NCBI GenBank assembly: GCA_943371245.1
Contig: CALRTY020000004.1
Location: forward strand, 169,717 to 233,716
From: UBA5018 sp947463165
GTDB lineage: Bacteria; Cyanobacteriota; Cyanobacteriia; PCC-6307; Cyanobiaceae
Reading direction: 5' to 3'
DNA: 64,000 bases
Shown: piece after piece, positions 33,586 through 40,617 of the stretch
Numbering within the stretch: the stretch's first letter is position 1
How the letters are laid out: every line of letters begins with the position of its first letter
Notes under the pieces: model-generated
What the model saw: the letters and a program-made list of their open reading frames with translations, nothing else
The model's database searches: none
Told to the model about the DNA's origin: nothing
Translations under genes and position numbers: made by a program

Positions 33586-33792
33586 GACTAAAGGAAGACG
33601 GCTGATCGGAGCAGCAGGCCTGTGGGCTCTTTGTTGCAAGGCGCATGCAATGATGGGCGGGTCCGCCTAAATTACTGATGCAACCGTGGGAGAGACGGCA
33701 GTGACTGGCTTCTCGGCTACTCTCGCTCCAGGATTCGGAATCTTAGGCGGACAAGAGGTCGTCTTCAGGGATTTTGGGCGGGTCCGGCGAAG
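33586..33792. other. Island boundary with inverted GTCCGCCTAA repeats
   Basis: This gene-free leader of the FRG gene contains GTCCGCCTAA at 33661-33670 and its perfect complement TTAGGCGGAC at 33743-33752. GCGGGTCCGCCTAAA (33657-33671) is repeated exactly downstream of the integron integrase at 63843-63857, and a shorter copy GCGGGTCCG sits at 33778-33786. It likely marks the left junction of the mobile insert. No clear attC or attI core is visible here. Confidence 0.65.
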
Positions 33793-34677
33793 ATGGCGTC
33801 AGGTTTACAATTGGAGAACAATGTGCGAAAAATTCCCGGAAACGTCTTCTCCCACAATTCCTTAAGTTCGTCTAAGCGAAAGAGGGAGACTGTGGAACAA
33901 GTTTCAAGATCACAGCCGATGAAGGTTGAAAACTATCATCAACTTGTGGAGGCCGTTGCTGAGATCTCCTACAGGAACAGAGATTACTTTCCCGTGTACC
34001 GCGGACAGACCAAGGAATACTGGACCACGACAAAGCTGCAACCAAAATCAAAGATCATCCCTTCGATTCAAAGACCAGCTTCTGGCTCGAAAGTGGTTTC
34101 TTCCAAACTTAAAACGGCAAGGCAGCGGGCACTATACGACGCGTGTAACGACCTCGCGACTATGATCAAGTCGAACGAAACACTAAAACATAACTTCATA
34201 GCCGCAGATTTTCGGAACCATGAAGAGTTGTGCTGGAGCATATTTCAACATTACAAGATACTTCCCACTCCAATGTTGGATGTGACGCAGTCTCTGCATG
34301 TTGCTTGTTCGTTCGCTTCAAATGGGAACAGTAGCAGGAGCGCAATTGTCTACATGCTCGGCCTTGAAGAAGTTAGCCCAACAATTTTCTACTCGTACTT
34401 CACTGGACATCAATTGATTCGACTCTTAAGTGTAATGCCCAAGACTGCAAGTCGTCCCTTTTATCAGGAAGGTTACATGCTAGCGGCCTTTCCGCAAAAG
34501 TTGTGTTTTGAGGCAGTCAACTACTCGGCAAGGATGCTGGCAAAATTCGAGTTCGATCCTGATAACTTTTGGCCAACAAATCTGCCTGCAATTCCTAATG
34601 ATGTGCTGTATCCATCGTCGGACAAGCTTGATCAAGCTTTAGGCGAGATGAGGGAAAAGTATTCGCATCTTTGGTGA
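33793..34677 (+). CDS. FRG-domain protein
   Basis: A 294-residue protein with an FRG domain (named for its Phe-Arg-Gly-type motif), seen here as PVYRGQTKEYW near residue 67, with a second conserved block PTPMLDVTQSLHVACSFAS. FRG proteins are frequent in mobile and defence-associated DNA. Their biochemical activity is not settled; a relation to ADP-ribosyltransferase folds has been proposed. The gene is visibly AT-richer than the flanking moa genes, its codon use differs, and its stop lies one base before an attC-like palindrome. It is probably a transferred, cassette-like gene. Confidence 0.82.
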   Translation: MASGLQLENNVRKIPGNVFSHNSLSSSKRKRETVEQVSRSQPMKVENYHQLVEAVAEISYRNRDYFPVYRGQTKEYWTTTKLQPKSKIIPSIQRPASGSKVVSSKLKTARQRALYDACNDLATMIKSNETLKHNFIAADFRNHEELCWSIFQHYKILPTPMLDVTQSLHVACSFASNGNSSRSAIVYMLGLEEVSPTIFYSYFTGHQLIRLLSVMPKTASRPFYQEGYMLAAFPQKLCFEAVNYSARMLAKFEFDPDNFWPTNLPAIPNDVLYPSSDKLDQALGEMREKYSHLW

Positions 34678-34678
34678 A

Positions 34679-34739
34679 ACCTAACGCCTACTTAACCTGC
34701 AATTTTGACATAAAATTGCAGGTTAAGTAGGCGTTAAGC
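34679..34739 (+). other. attC-like recombination site (alternatively a terminator)
   Basis: It begins ACCTAAC (34679-34685), a perfect RYYYAAC core, and ends GTTAAGC (34733-34739), a perfect GTTRRRY core. Between them two 24-base arms (34683-34706 and 34712-34735) are exact complements around a five-base loop. Position directly after a stop codon fits an integron cassette. Against it, real attC sites usually have unpaired extrahelical bases, which are absent here, so a strong terminator hairpin is the alternative. Confidence 0.6.
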
Positions 34740-34792
34740 AGTTTAAAATCAGGCAAAAATCCTCCCTATTCCCCTTGTGCCACCGACAAGCC

Positions 34793-35377
34793 TTATTGAT
34801 TAAATGTCGACTTGGGCAAATGGTCGCTGGGACTTTGTTCTTTATTAGAAACAGCAACGCTTATCGCAAACGCCATAGCCAATAGAACGGCTATCAGCAA
34901 AATGTTTGGATGATGGGTAGTATGTTTTTCCGGAGTGTTGTTTGCCATTAGCTCTGCTCGGCGTATGGAGAGCTCTGCCTTGATTCGATCATCAAGAAGG
35001 CTGAAATCATCTTCGGCAAATGCGAGGTCCACGATTTTAAGGCTCAACGATCGAATCTTTAATGTTGCCTGGGTCAACGGCAGCTCTGACAAAGCTCTGC
35101 AAACAGATGTTGGCTGAGTTGGTGGAGGAACAACGGGCCTGAGCGGAGGTGAGGGCGTAGTCTCTGTTGGTGGGAACCATGTATAGCTTACCTGCCTCAA
35201 TCCGTATATTCGCTTGCCCTCATCATGCAGAAAGCTATTAACTTTAGATTTATCAAGATTTAGAGAAGCGGCAATCTCTCTTCCGCGTCGGCCAGAAATG
35301 CGGTATACTTCAAGAACGATAGAGCGTTTGGTAGATTCTGGGTACGCTGAACCAGGGCTCCAATGGCGCGAGGTCAT
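34793..35377 (-). CDS. HTH-domain protein with C-terminal membrane anchor
   Basis: Residues 12-70 form a putative winged-helix unit (GREIAASLNLDKSKVNSFLH and then YGLRQVSYTWFPP), a type I recall at the N-terminus of bacterial conflict-system proteins. A Pro/Thr linker (70-90), a helical region (95-145) and a hydrophobic helix NILLIAVLLAMAFAISVAVS (about 158-177) follow, ending in a short tail. No catalytic domain is evident. It is AT-rich and convergent with the FRG gene, ending 53 bases beyond the attC-like site. It may be a membrane-tethered sensor or regulator; this is inference. Confidence 0.6.
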   Translation of the reverse strand: MTSRHWSPGSAYPESTKRSIVLEVYRISGRRGREIAASLNLDKSKVNSFLHDEGKRIYGLRQVSYTWFPPTETTPSPPLRPVVPPPTQPTSVCRALSELPLTQATLKIRSLSLKIVDLAFAEDDFSLLDDRIKAELSIRRAELMANNTPEKHTTHHPNILLIAVLLAMAFAISVAVSNKEQSPSDHLPKSTFNQ

Positions 35378-35570
35378 CTAGGGGCTACTCGCAAACGTCG
35401 TAGATCATAGCCCAGAGGCTTCGCGGCATTGCAACCAAGTTCATAGCAAGTGTATATTGGCAAGGAGAATGCCAGGGTGGCTGAAGGTCCAGACCAATAT
35501 TAATCTTTACCGTTAGGAGGATAGATATCTCGCTTGGGACAAAGAGTGGCACGCGGCAGCAATACAATAA

Positions 35571-35680
35571 GGGCACCTCGAAAAATTCGGGTTCCGCGCG
35601 GGCCGACTAGCGAGACCCACTGCGGCAACTGGAGTGGATGGAGCCTAGGGCCACGCCAGGGCTAATTTTTCGAGGTGCCC
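35571..35680. mobile_element. MITE-like element with 17-bp terminal inverted repeats
   Basis: GGGCACCTCGAAAAATT at 35571-35587 is exactly complemented by AATTTTTCGAGGTGCCC at 35664-35680. The element is flanked by ATAA on both sides (35567-35570 and 35681-35684), a likely target duplication. The 76-base interior has no coding capacity. It resembles a non-autonomous derivative of an insertion sequence; the parental family is not identified here. Confidence 0.75.
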
Positions 35681-35835
35681 ATAACTAGATCACGGCTTAG
35701 CTGCTGTCGCCTAACATCATCATTCACCCGGCCCGGCACTGAGGAGACCCAAGCAGCATTGCTCTCTGGCCGGAGGTTGATCTACGCAATGTTTATCCAT
35801 ACAACCACCTCAACGAGTAAAGCAAGGCCAGTATC

Positions 35836-36329
35836 GAGCAGCTGTTGCCAGAGGATACTCTGCGGGGCTTCAATGGCCAGTATCTGGAAACGTTTAACAA
35901 GCTCAGAGACGGCCAGGGCCAGGGCGAAGCTAAAGGCAACTCCACCTACCCCGCAGACAAGCTCGACTTCGCCTCTTGTGCTCTTCGCTTCTGCGGTGAT
36001 TGATTATGACTACATAATGGGGCTGATCGCCCGTTTCTCAGCCAAGGCGCCGGGCAAGGCGACTATGAGCCGCGAAGAACTGATCGGCACCCTCAAGGCC
36101 GGCGAGGGCCTCTCTGATGCCGCCATCGCCGCGCGGTAAAGCTTGGTGGCGGTATTCTCGATCGCAGGATCTTCGATGGCGCGCAGCTCAGCGATCTCCT
36201 GTCCCCGCTCAACCTCGGCTGGAAATCCCGCAGTCAAGCCAAACTCGCCCTCATTGCCCACCTGTATCCCCTCCTCACCAAACGCGCTGGTGGCCGCATC
36301 ATCTCAGGACTGAGTGCCAATGAGCAATG
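35836..36329 (+). pseudogene. Remnant of type I restriction subunit HsdR, C-terminal part
   Basis: Three frame-shifted pieces match the HsdR C-terminal helical domain: IEQLLPEDTLRGFNGQYLE from 35836 and on to KLDFA, then VLFASAVIDYDYIMGLIARF (35982-36045) in another frame, stopping at 36139, then RRIFDGAQLSDLLSPLNLGW and KRAGGRIISGLSANEQ from 36157 to the TGA at 36329. The motor and nuclease domains are gone, and no hsdM or hsdS is present. It records a lost type I restriction system. Confidence 0.72.
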
Positions 36330-36403
36330 ATTCAAAAGATTTTACTTTGGCACAGGACAGTTAATACCAAATGACCGTGGAGCGAGATGACTTGGTTCTG
36401 CCA

Positions 36404-36765
36404 TCAAGCAATCCTACTAAATTTGCTTGATCTAAGATAAATAATTCCCCAGCCTGCAAGCAGGAGTTTGGTAATGGCATAGGTGATCAGGATTGGGCTT
36501 GGCCAGCCATCTAGTAGCAGGCTCAGTAGCCTTCCGGTAGCCAAGCCTGACATAAATACAATCTCACTAATTAGGGCTGTGCGCATGAGTTCTCCGCCCC
36601 GCTAGGCGCCGATTACCCATAGAACAATCAGGGCCAGATAGAGGCCCATGATTGCCCGCAGGATGTGGTTAGATCTCCGCTGATGGAATTGATTTGCATG
36701 AGCTGGGGAAGGATCCTGGCGGGATCAACCCCATAGCTCAGGGCAGTGGGGAATAGTCTCGCAAT
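36404..36765 (-). pseudogene. Degraded DUF4345-like membrane protein
   Basis: On the minus strand, ALSYGVDPARILPQLMQI, then ILRAIMGLYLALIVLWVIGA and ALISEIVFMSGLATGRLLSL with LLDGWPSPILITYA form the typical four-helix DUF4345 sequence. It is broken by a one-base frameshift near 36680 and a TAG at about 36603-36605. The intact downstream piece (36404-36586) could be read alone but begins mid-domain. Recognition of the family is from memory. Confidence 0.62.
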
Positions 36766-36818
36766 GAACTAATCGGCTTGCTAGTGTATGAATCATTGGA
36801 GTAAGTCGCCGCAGCCAG

Positions 36819-37046
36819 TTAAACAGGTTTGCCATTTTCGCAGTACCTCTCTTTGCTAACTGGCGGCACCCTTCCGGCCTTGAGATCAGCCTGAACCTTG
36901 GGGTCTCTTTGGTTTGGTGGAAATTCTTCGTTGTTCCAATGGTTGCCACCGCCACTCAGCATCTCGTAGCTATGGGTAAACCCCCATTGATCCGCTCCTT
37001 CCCCGCCGGTTTTGCTACTACCGAGGTGCCATTTCCCCGCCATCAC
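36819..37046 (-). pseudogene. Internal fragment of an arylsulfatase-like gene
   Basis: The 75-codon fragment contains MAGKWHLGSS, a hallmark of the sulfatase active-site region (Lys and His in GKWHLG), then GFTHSYEMLSGGGNHWNN. The N-terminal CxPxR modification site and the C-terminal domain are missing, so it is a remnant. It may reach the minus-strand MANLFNWLRRL frame at 36725-36840 only by chance. Confidence 0.65.
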
Positions 37047-37539
37047 TTTTTGCGGTCAGTTTATTGAGTTGGGCTTTTCGATCTCTGAGCTATCAGGTTC
37101 GGCATCGGCTAGATCAATATCATCGCCGACGATACGGCTTGTTTTTAATATGCAGACATGTTGCCCATCAGCCAGCCGTTGCTGTGGCGCCTCGCTAGGT
37201 AAGGCTGTTGCCGTCACTACTGACAGTCGTGGCTGGGTGGACCTTTGCACACATTCAGAAGCCTTACCACCGGCTGTTCAACCCTGGATGCTCGGGGGTG
37301 CTGCCGGAAAGGCACTTATGCCTTAAGCTTTGCTAGCTTGACGCCAAAGATGCCGCCCACGGGGGCAGACCACCAGCCATTCTCTGCTGTGCCGTCCTAT
37401 GTTCGATGCCTGCCACTAAGCAGCGGCTTTCGTCAAGCCAGGCACGTAACACTGTATACCGCGATACAAATCGCTGATCGCGGTCTGGTTTCTACTGCCT
37501 GCCCATCTTTACTGCACTCCTCCCAGCTTTCTTTGGCCC
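37047..37539. other. Gene-free stretch ahead of the caspase modules
   Basis: About 490 bases without a recognisable gene. A minus-strand frame at 37056-37250 has no family resemblance I can name. The likely promoter of the caspase operon is in the right part. A small palindromic pattern (ATACCGCGATACAAATCGC then TGATCGCGGTC, 37456-37485) may be an operator, but this is speculative. Confidence 0.4.
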
Positions 37540-37776
37540 ATGAACACTGAGCTACTGCTACCACTGGTTTCCTGGTGCCCTAGTGCAGCTAGTGGTCCTA
37601 TGGCGGAAACTGGTGCTGGCTGCGATGGCCAAGCCGCAGACGACTTCCTGGCCGAGCTGGTGGCCGACCTCAAGGGGATTGAGGGGGTGCTGGCATTGGC
37701 GGCTCCAGCCAGTGATCAAGAGGCCCTGCTGGTTTCATTCGATCGCGCCGAGGTCTTTGTGGGTAGAGAGGTTTAG
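37540..37776 (+). CDS. EACC1-like small protein, internally deleted copy
   Basis: A 78-residue protein paralogous to the 148-residue protein at 40171. Shared N-terminus: GQAADDFLAELVADLKGIEGV. Shared C-terminus: SDQEALLVSFDRAEVFVGREV. Relative to the second copy it lacks about 80 central residues, including the strand-rich core, and has a short N-terminal insert. Its TAG is followed at once by the caspase ATG. The family is probably the effector-associated constant component EACC1 that precedes caspase-type effectors. The deletion suggests decay or a minimal form. Confidence 0.55.
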   Translation: MNTELLLPLVSWCPSAASGPMAETGAGCDGQAADDFLAELVADLKGIEGVLALAAPASDQEALLVSFDRAEVFVGREV

Positions 37777-39912
37777 ATGGCTAGCAAACAACACAACCAA
37801 CCCAGCAAACACGCCCTGCTGATTGGCGTGAGCTCCTACGGCGAGGGACTGCAGCCGATTCCCAGTGCCAGGCTAGATGTGGAGGCCCTGGCCGAGGTGC
37901 TGCGCGATCCGCAGCTGGGCAATTTTCCTAGCGATCAGGTGGTGGTAATGCAGGATCCGCAGCGCACGCCGATGGAGCGGGCGGTGGAGCTGCTGTTTGC
38001 CAACCGCGATCCGGATGACCTGCTGCTGCTCTACTTTTCGGGCCACGGCTTTCGCGACGAGCAGCGTCAGTTGCTGCTGAGCTGTTTGGAATCGCGCAAG
38101 TTTGGCGAGGGCAGTGAGCGGGGCAAGGTGCAGCAATCCACCACGCTGCGGGCCGCCATCCTGCGCGACTACATGAAGAACAGCCGCTCGCGTCACCAGT
38201 TGCTGATCCTCGATTGTTGCTTTAGCGGCGCCTTCGCCGAGGGCATGGCCGCCAAGGATGATGGCGCTCTCCACCTGGAGGATTTTGGCGGCGACGGGCG
38301 GGCTGTGCTGATCTCCTCTGCTTCCAGCGAAACCTCCAGCGCCCCCAAAGCCGGCGACGGGCTTTCTGTATACACCCGCTTGCTGCTGGAAGGCATCCGC
38401 ACCGGGGCGGCTGACCAGCAGCAGCGCGGTTTTGTAGATGCCGAAGACCTGCATAGCTACGTGAGCAGTCGCGTCGCGGAAGCGGGCCCGGCGTTAACGC
38501 CCCAGTTTTTTCCCACCCGCAGCGGCCATCGCATTCGCGTTTGCAAGGTGTGGCGGGACCCCAAGGTGGTTTATCGGCAGCAGCTGGAGAAATTGGCGGC
38601 GGCTCGGTGCGGCGAAATTTCCGCTGCAGGCCGCAGGATTCTCAAGGATTGGCGAGCCAATTTGACTGAGAGCGAACAGATCAGTGATGCGCAAGCCGAG
38701 CAGATAGAAGCTGAGGTGGTCGCACCCTGGCGGGAGTATGCCAATAAAAAAGCAGATTTTGCTGACACCGTGGCTGCCTTGGTGGCTGAACTTGCCCCAG
38801 GCCAGGGTTTAGCGGCTGCCGATTGGGCGGAACTGCGCCAGTTACAGGATCGCTGGAAACTGCAGCAGGCCGATGTGGAGGAGATACTGCGGCGGCATGA
38901 TGTCAACCCGGCCACCGCTCTATCACCTGCCGAAGAAATAGACAGGCGGCCGGCAGAACTGGCAGCCCAGGCGCAAGCTAAGGCCGAGGCTGAGCGGTTA
39001 GCAAGAGAGAAAACGCCAAAACAAAAAAAGCAAGAACTGCAATCGCTTTCTGTTTCTACAGCAGTGGTTATTCAAGAAGTTCGTCGGGGTATAGGGGGGT
39101 TGCTGGGGCCCAAATGGCGAATTGAGCAGCGCCCCCTGCAGGTGCAGGGCTACCGGGAGCGATTGGCGGATGGGGTGGAGCTCACCATGGTGCAGATCCC
39201 CGCCGGCAGCTTTCTGATGGGCGCCCCCCTTGAGGAGCCTGAGAGTAGTGATGAGGAAGGCCCCCGGCACCTTGTAACCCTGGGCAGTTTTTTCATGGCC
39301 CACACTCCCATCACCCAGGCCCAGTGGCGGGAGGTGGCTGGTTGGCAAAAGTTGCATCGGGATCTCAACCCGAATCCTTCCCATTTCAAGGGGCCGAATC
39401 GGCCTGTGGAGCAGGTGAGCTGGAAGGATGTGATTGAATTTTGCAAGCGCCTGAGCCAGCGCTTCGGACGCACATACACTTTGCCCAGCGAGTCCCAGTG
39501 GGAATACGCCTGCAGGGCGGGCACCACCACGCCATTTCATTTCGGGGCAACGCTTATGAGCGAGCTGGCGAATTATTCTGCCAATTGCACCTATGCACAG
39601 GGACCAAAGGGTCCATGTCGTCAAGAAACGACGGATGTGGCTGGTTTTCCTGCTAACCCATGGGGCCTCCACGACATGCATGGCAATGTGTTGGAGTGGT
39701 GCCTGGATCAATGGCACCGCAACTATGGGGGAGCACCGACAGATGGCAGTGCTTGGGTGAATATGAATGTTGTGAAAAATGATAAAAGGATGCTACGCGG
39801 CGGCTCCTGGGACCTCAACCCCGCGTTCTGCCGTTCGGCCTGCCGCAACCACCACCTGCCCGATTATTTTTACAATCGCGTTGGCCTGCGTGTGGTTTGC
39901 TTACCCTACTAG
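37777..39912 (+). CDS. Caspase-FGE fusion protein, copy 1
   Basis: A 711-residue multidomain protein. Residues 10-250 are a caspase/metacaspase-like protease with catalytic His in YFSGHGF (H90) and Cys in ILDCCFSGAF (C147/C148). Residues 270-390 are helical and 395-425 a charged coiled coil. Residues 465-711 adopt the formylglycine-generating-enzyme (FGE/C-type-lectin) fold: PAGSFLMGAP, QWEYACRAGTTTPF, WGLHDMHGNVLEWC, LRGGSW and the terminal VGLRVVCLPY. Residues 679-701 form a suspected hypervariable ligand-binding surface. It probably is a recognition-triggered suicide or signalling protease; that role is inferred. It starts directly after the EACC1-like gene. Confidence 0.88.
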   Translation: MASKQHNQPSKHALLIGVSSYGEGLQPIPSARLDVEALAEVLRDPQLGNFPSDQVVVMQDPQRTPMERAVELLFANRDPDDLLLLYFSGHGFRDEQRQLLLSCLESRKFGEGSERGKVQQSTTLRAAILRDYMKNSRSRHQLLILDCCFSGAFAEGMAAKDDGALHLEDFGGDGRAVLISSASSETSSAPKAGDGLSVYTRLLLEGIRTGAADQQQRGFVDAEDLHSYVSSRVAEAGPALTPQFFPTRSGHRIRVCKVWRDPKVVYRQQLEKLAAARCGEISAAGRRILKDWRANLTESEQISDAQAEQIEAEVVAPWREYANKKADFADTVAALVAELAPGQGLAAADWAELRQLQDRWKLQQADVEEILRRHDVNPATALSPAEEIDRRPAELAAQAQAKAEAERLAREKTPKQKKQELQSLSVSTAVVIQEVRRGIGGLLGPKWRIEQRPLQVQGYRERLADGVELTMVQIPAGSFLMGAPLEEPESSDEEGPRHLVTLGSFFMAHTPITQAQWREVAGWQKLHRDLNPNPSHFKGPNRPVEQVSWKDVIEFCKRLSQRFGRTYTLPSESQWEYACRAGTTTPFHFGATLMSELANYSANCTYAQGPKGPCRQETTDVAGFPANPWGLHDMHGNVLEWCLDQWHRNYGGAPTDGSAWVNMNVVKNDKRMLRGGSWDLNPAFCRSACRNHHLPDYFYNRVGLRVVCLPY
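39811..39879 (+). other. Candidate DGR variable region 1
   Basis: These 23 codons after RGGSW differ from copy 2 at 14 positions, while the codons on either side agree. The differing codons end in C or T except one (GCG here, AGG in copy 2). This is the pattern left when AAC/AAT codons of a template repeat are adenine-mutagenised. No template repeat is seen in the window. Confidence 0.6.
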
Positions 39913-40170
39913 GGCTGTTCTGGCATATCGCTGAATAGGCCCTTCAAGGCAGCAACCCACCAGCGATTATCTGCTGCGCTTTCCCATGCTCATTGCCAGC
40001 CAGCCAGGGGCCGGTTTTGCCTGGGCTAAGCACTCGCCAGCGCAAGCGATCCCAATCGCTTACTACAACATCCTCGTTTTTCCATCTGCTTCTTCCTCTC
40101 CCTTTCTCTCCCTCCCCGAGCTCTGCTGCCCCCCGGTCTCTTCTACACTCCCCGCAGCTTTGCCTAGCTG
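39913..40170. other. Spacer between the two caspase modules
   Basis: The 258 bases carry no convincing gene. The first bases (AGGGCTGTTCT) match the sequence after the copy 2 variable region, so homology of the two modules extends past the first stop codon. C/T-rich DNA precedes the second EACC1-like ATG, with no clear promoter. Confidence 0.45.
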
Positions 40171-40617
40171 ATGGCCACCGAGCTGCTGCTAACCCTTGCC
40201 CTCGGGGGCTCCAGCGCAGCCGGCTTCGATGGCCAGGCCGCAGATGATTTTGTGGCTGAGCTGGTGGCCGATCTCAATGAGATTGAGGGGGTGCTGGCTG
40301 AGCCAGGCCAGGAGCAGCCCCAGCCCGGCGACAAGGGGATCGGCAGCTTGCTGTTGGGGCAGCTCACCGCCCAGCTGAATGGCAAGAACGCCTTAAAGGT
40401 GTTGGGCTATCTGAAAAGGCGCCTGATCGATCAACCCCTGCCAGCTCAGCCCCCGCCAGCTCAGCATCCCCAAGCAGCCCAGCCACCGCTGCGGATCAAG
40501 CTGAGCCACACCACTGCCGGCGGTGAGGCGGTGGCGCTGGAATTGGAAGCAAGTGATCAAGAGGCCCTGCTGGTGATGTTCGATCGCGCCGAGGCCTTTG
40601 TGGCTCGCCAGGTCTAG
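40171..40617 (+). CDS. EACC1-like caspase-associated protein, full copy
   Basis: A 148-residue protein. An N-terminal helix (QAADDFVAELVADLNEIEGV) is followed by a Gln/Pro-rich linker (80-105) and a C-terminal alpha/beta unit (LRIKLSHTTAGGEAVALELE and ALLVMFDRAEAFVARQV). The order and context fit the EACC1 adaptor of NTP- or caspase-based conflict systems, small proteins encoded just ahead of the effector. The TAG is followed immediately by the ATG of the caspase gene (TAGATG). It is the complete paralogue of the shortened 37540 gene. Confidence 0.6.
   Translation: MATELLLTLALGGSSAAGFDGQAADDFVAELVADLNEIEGVLAEPGQEQPQPGDKGIGSLLLGQLTAQLNGKNALKVLGYLKRRLIDQPLPAQPPPAQHPQAAQPPLRIKLSHTTAGGEAVALELEASDQEALLVMFDRAEAFVARQV

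Noticed and set aside
37456..37485. Possible operator upstream of the caspase modules (CCGCGAT / ATCGCGG pattern)
   Set aside because: Partly palindromic but only one occurrence and HIP1-like sequence is common in cyanobacteria; not enough to call a regulatory site.
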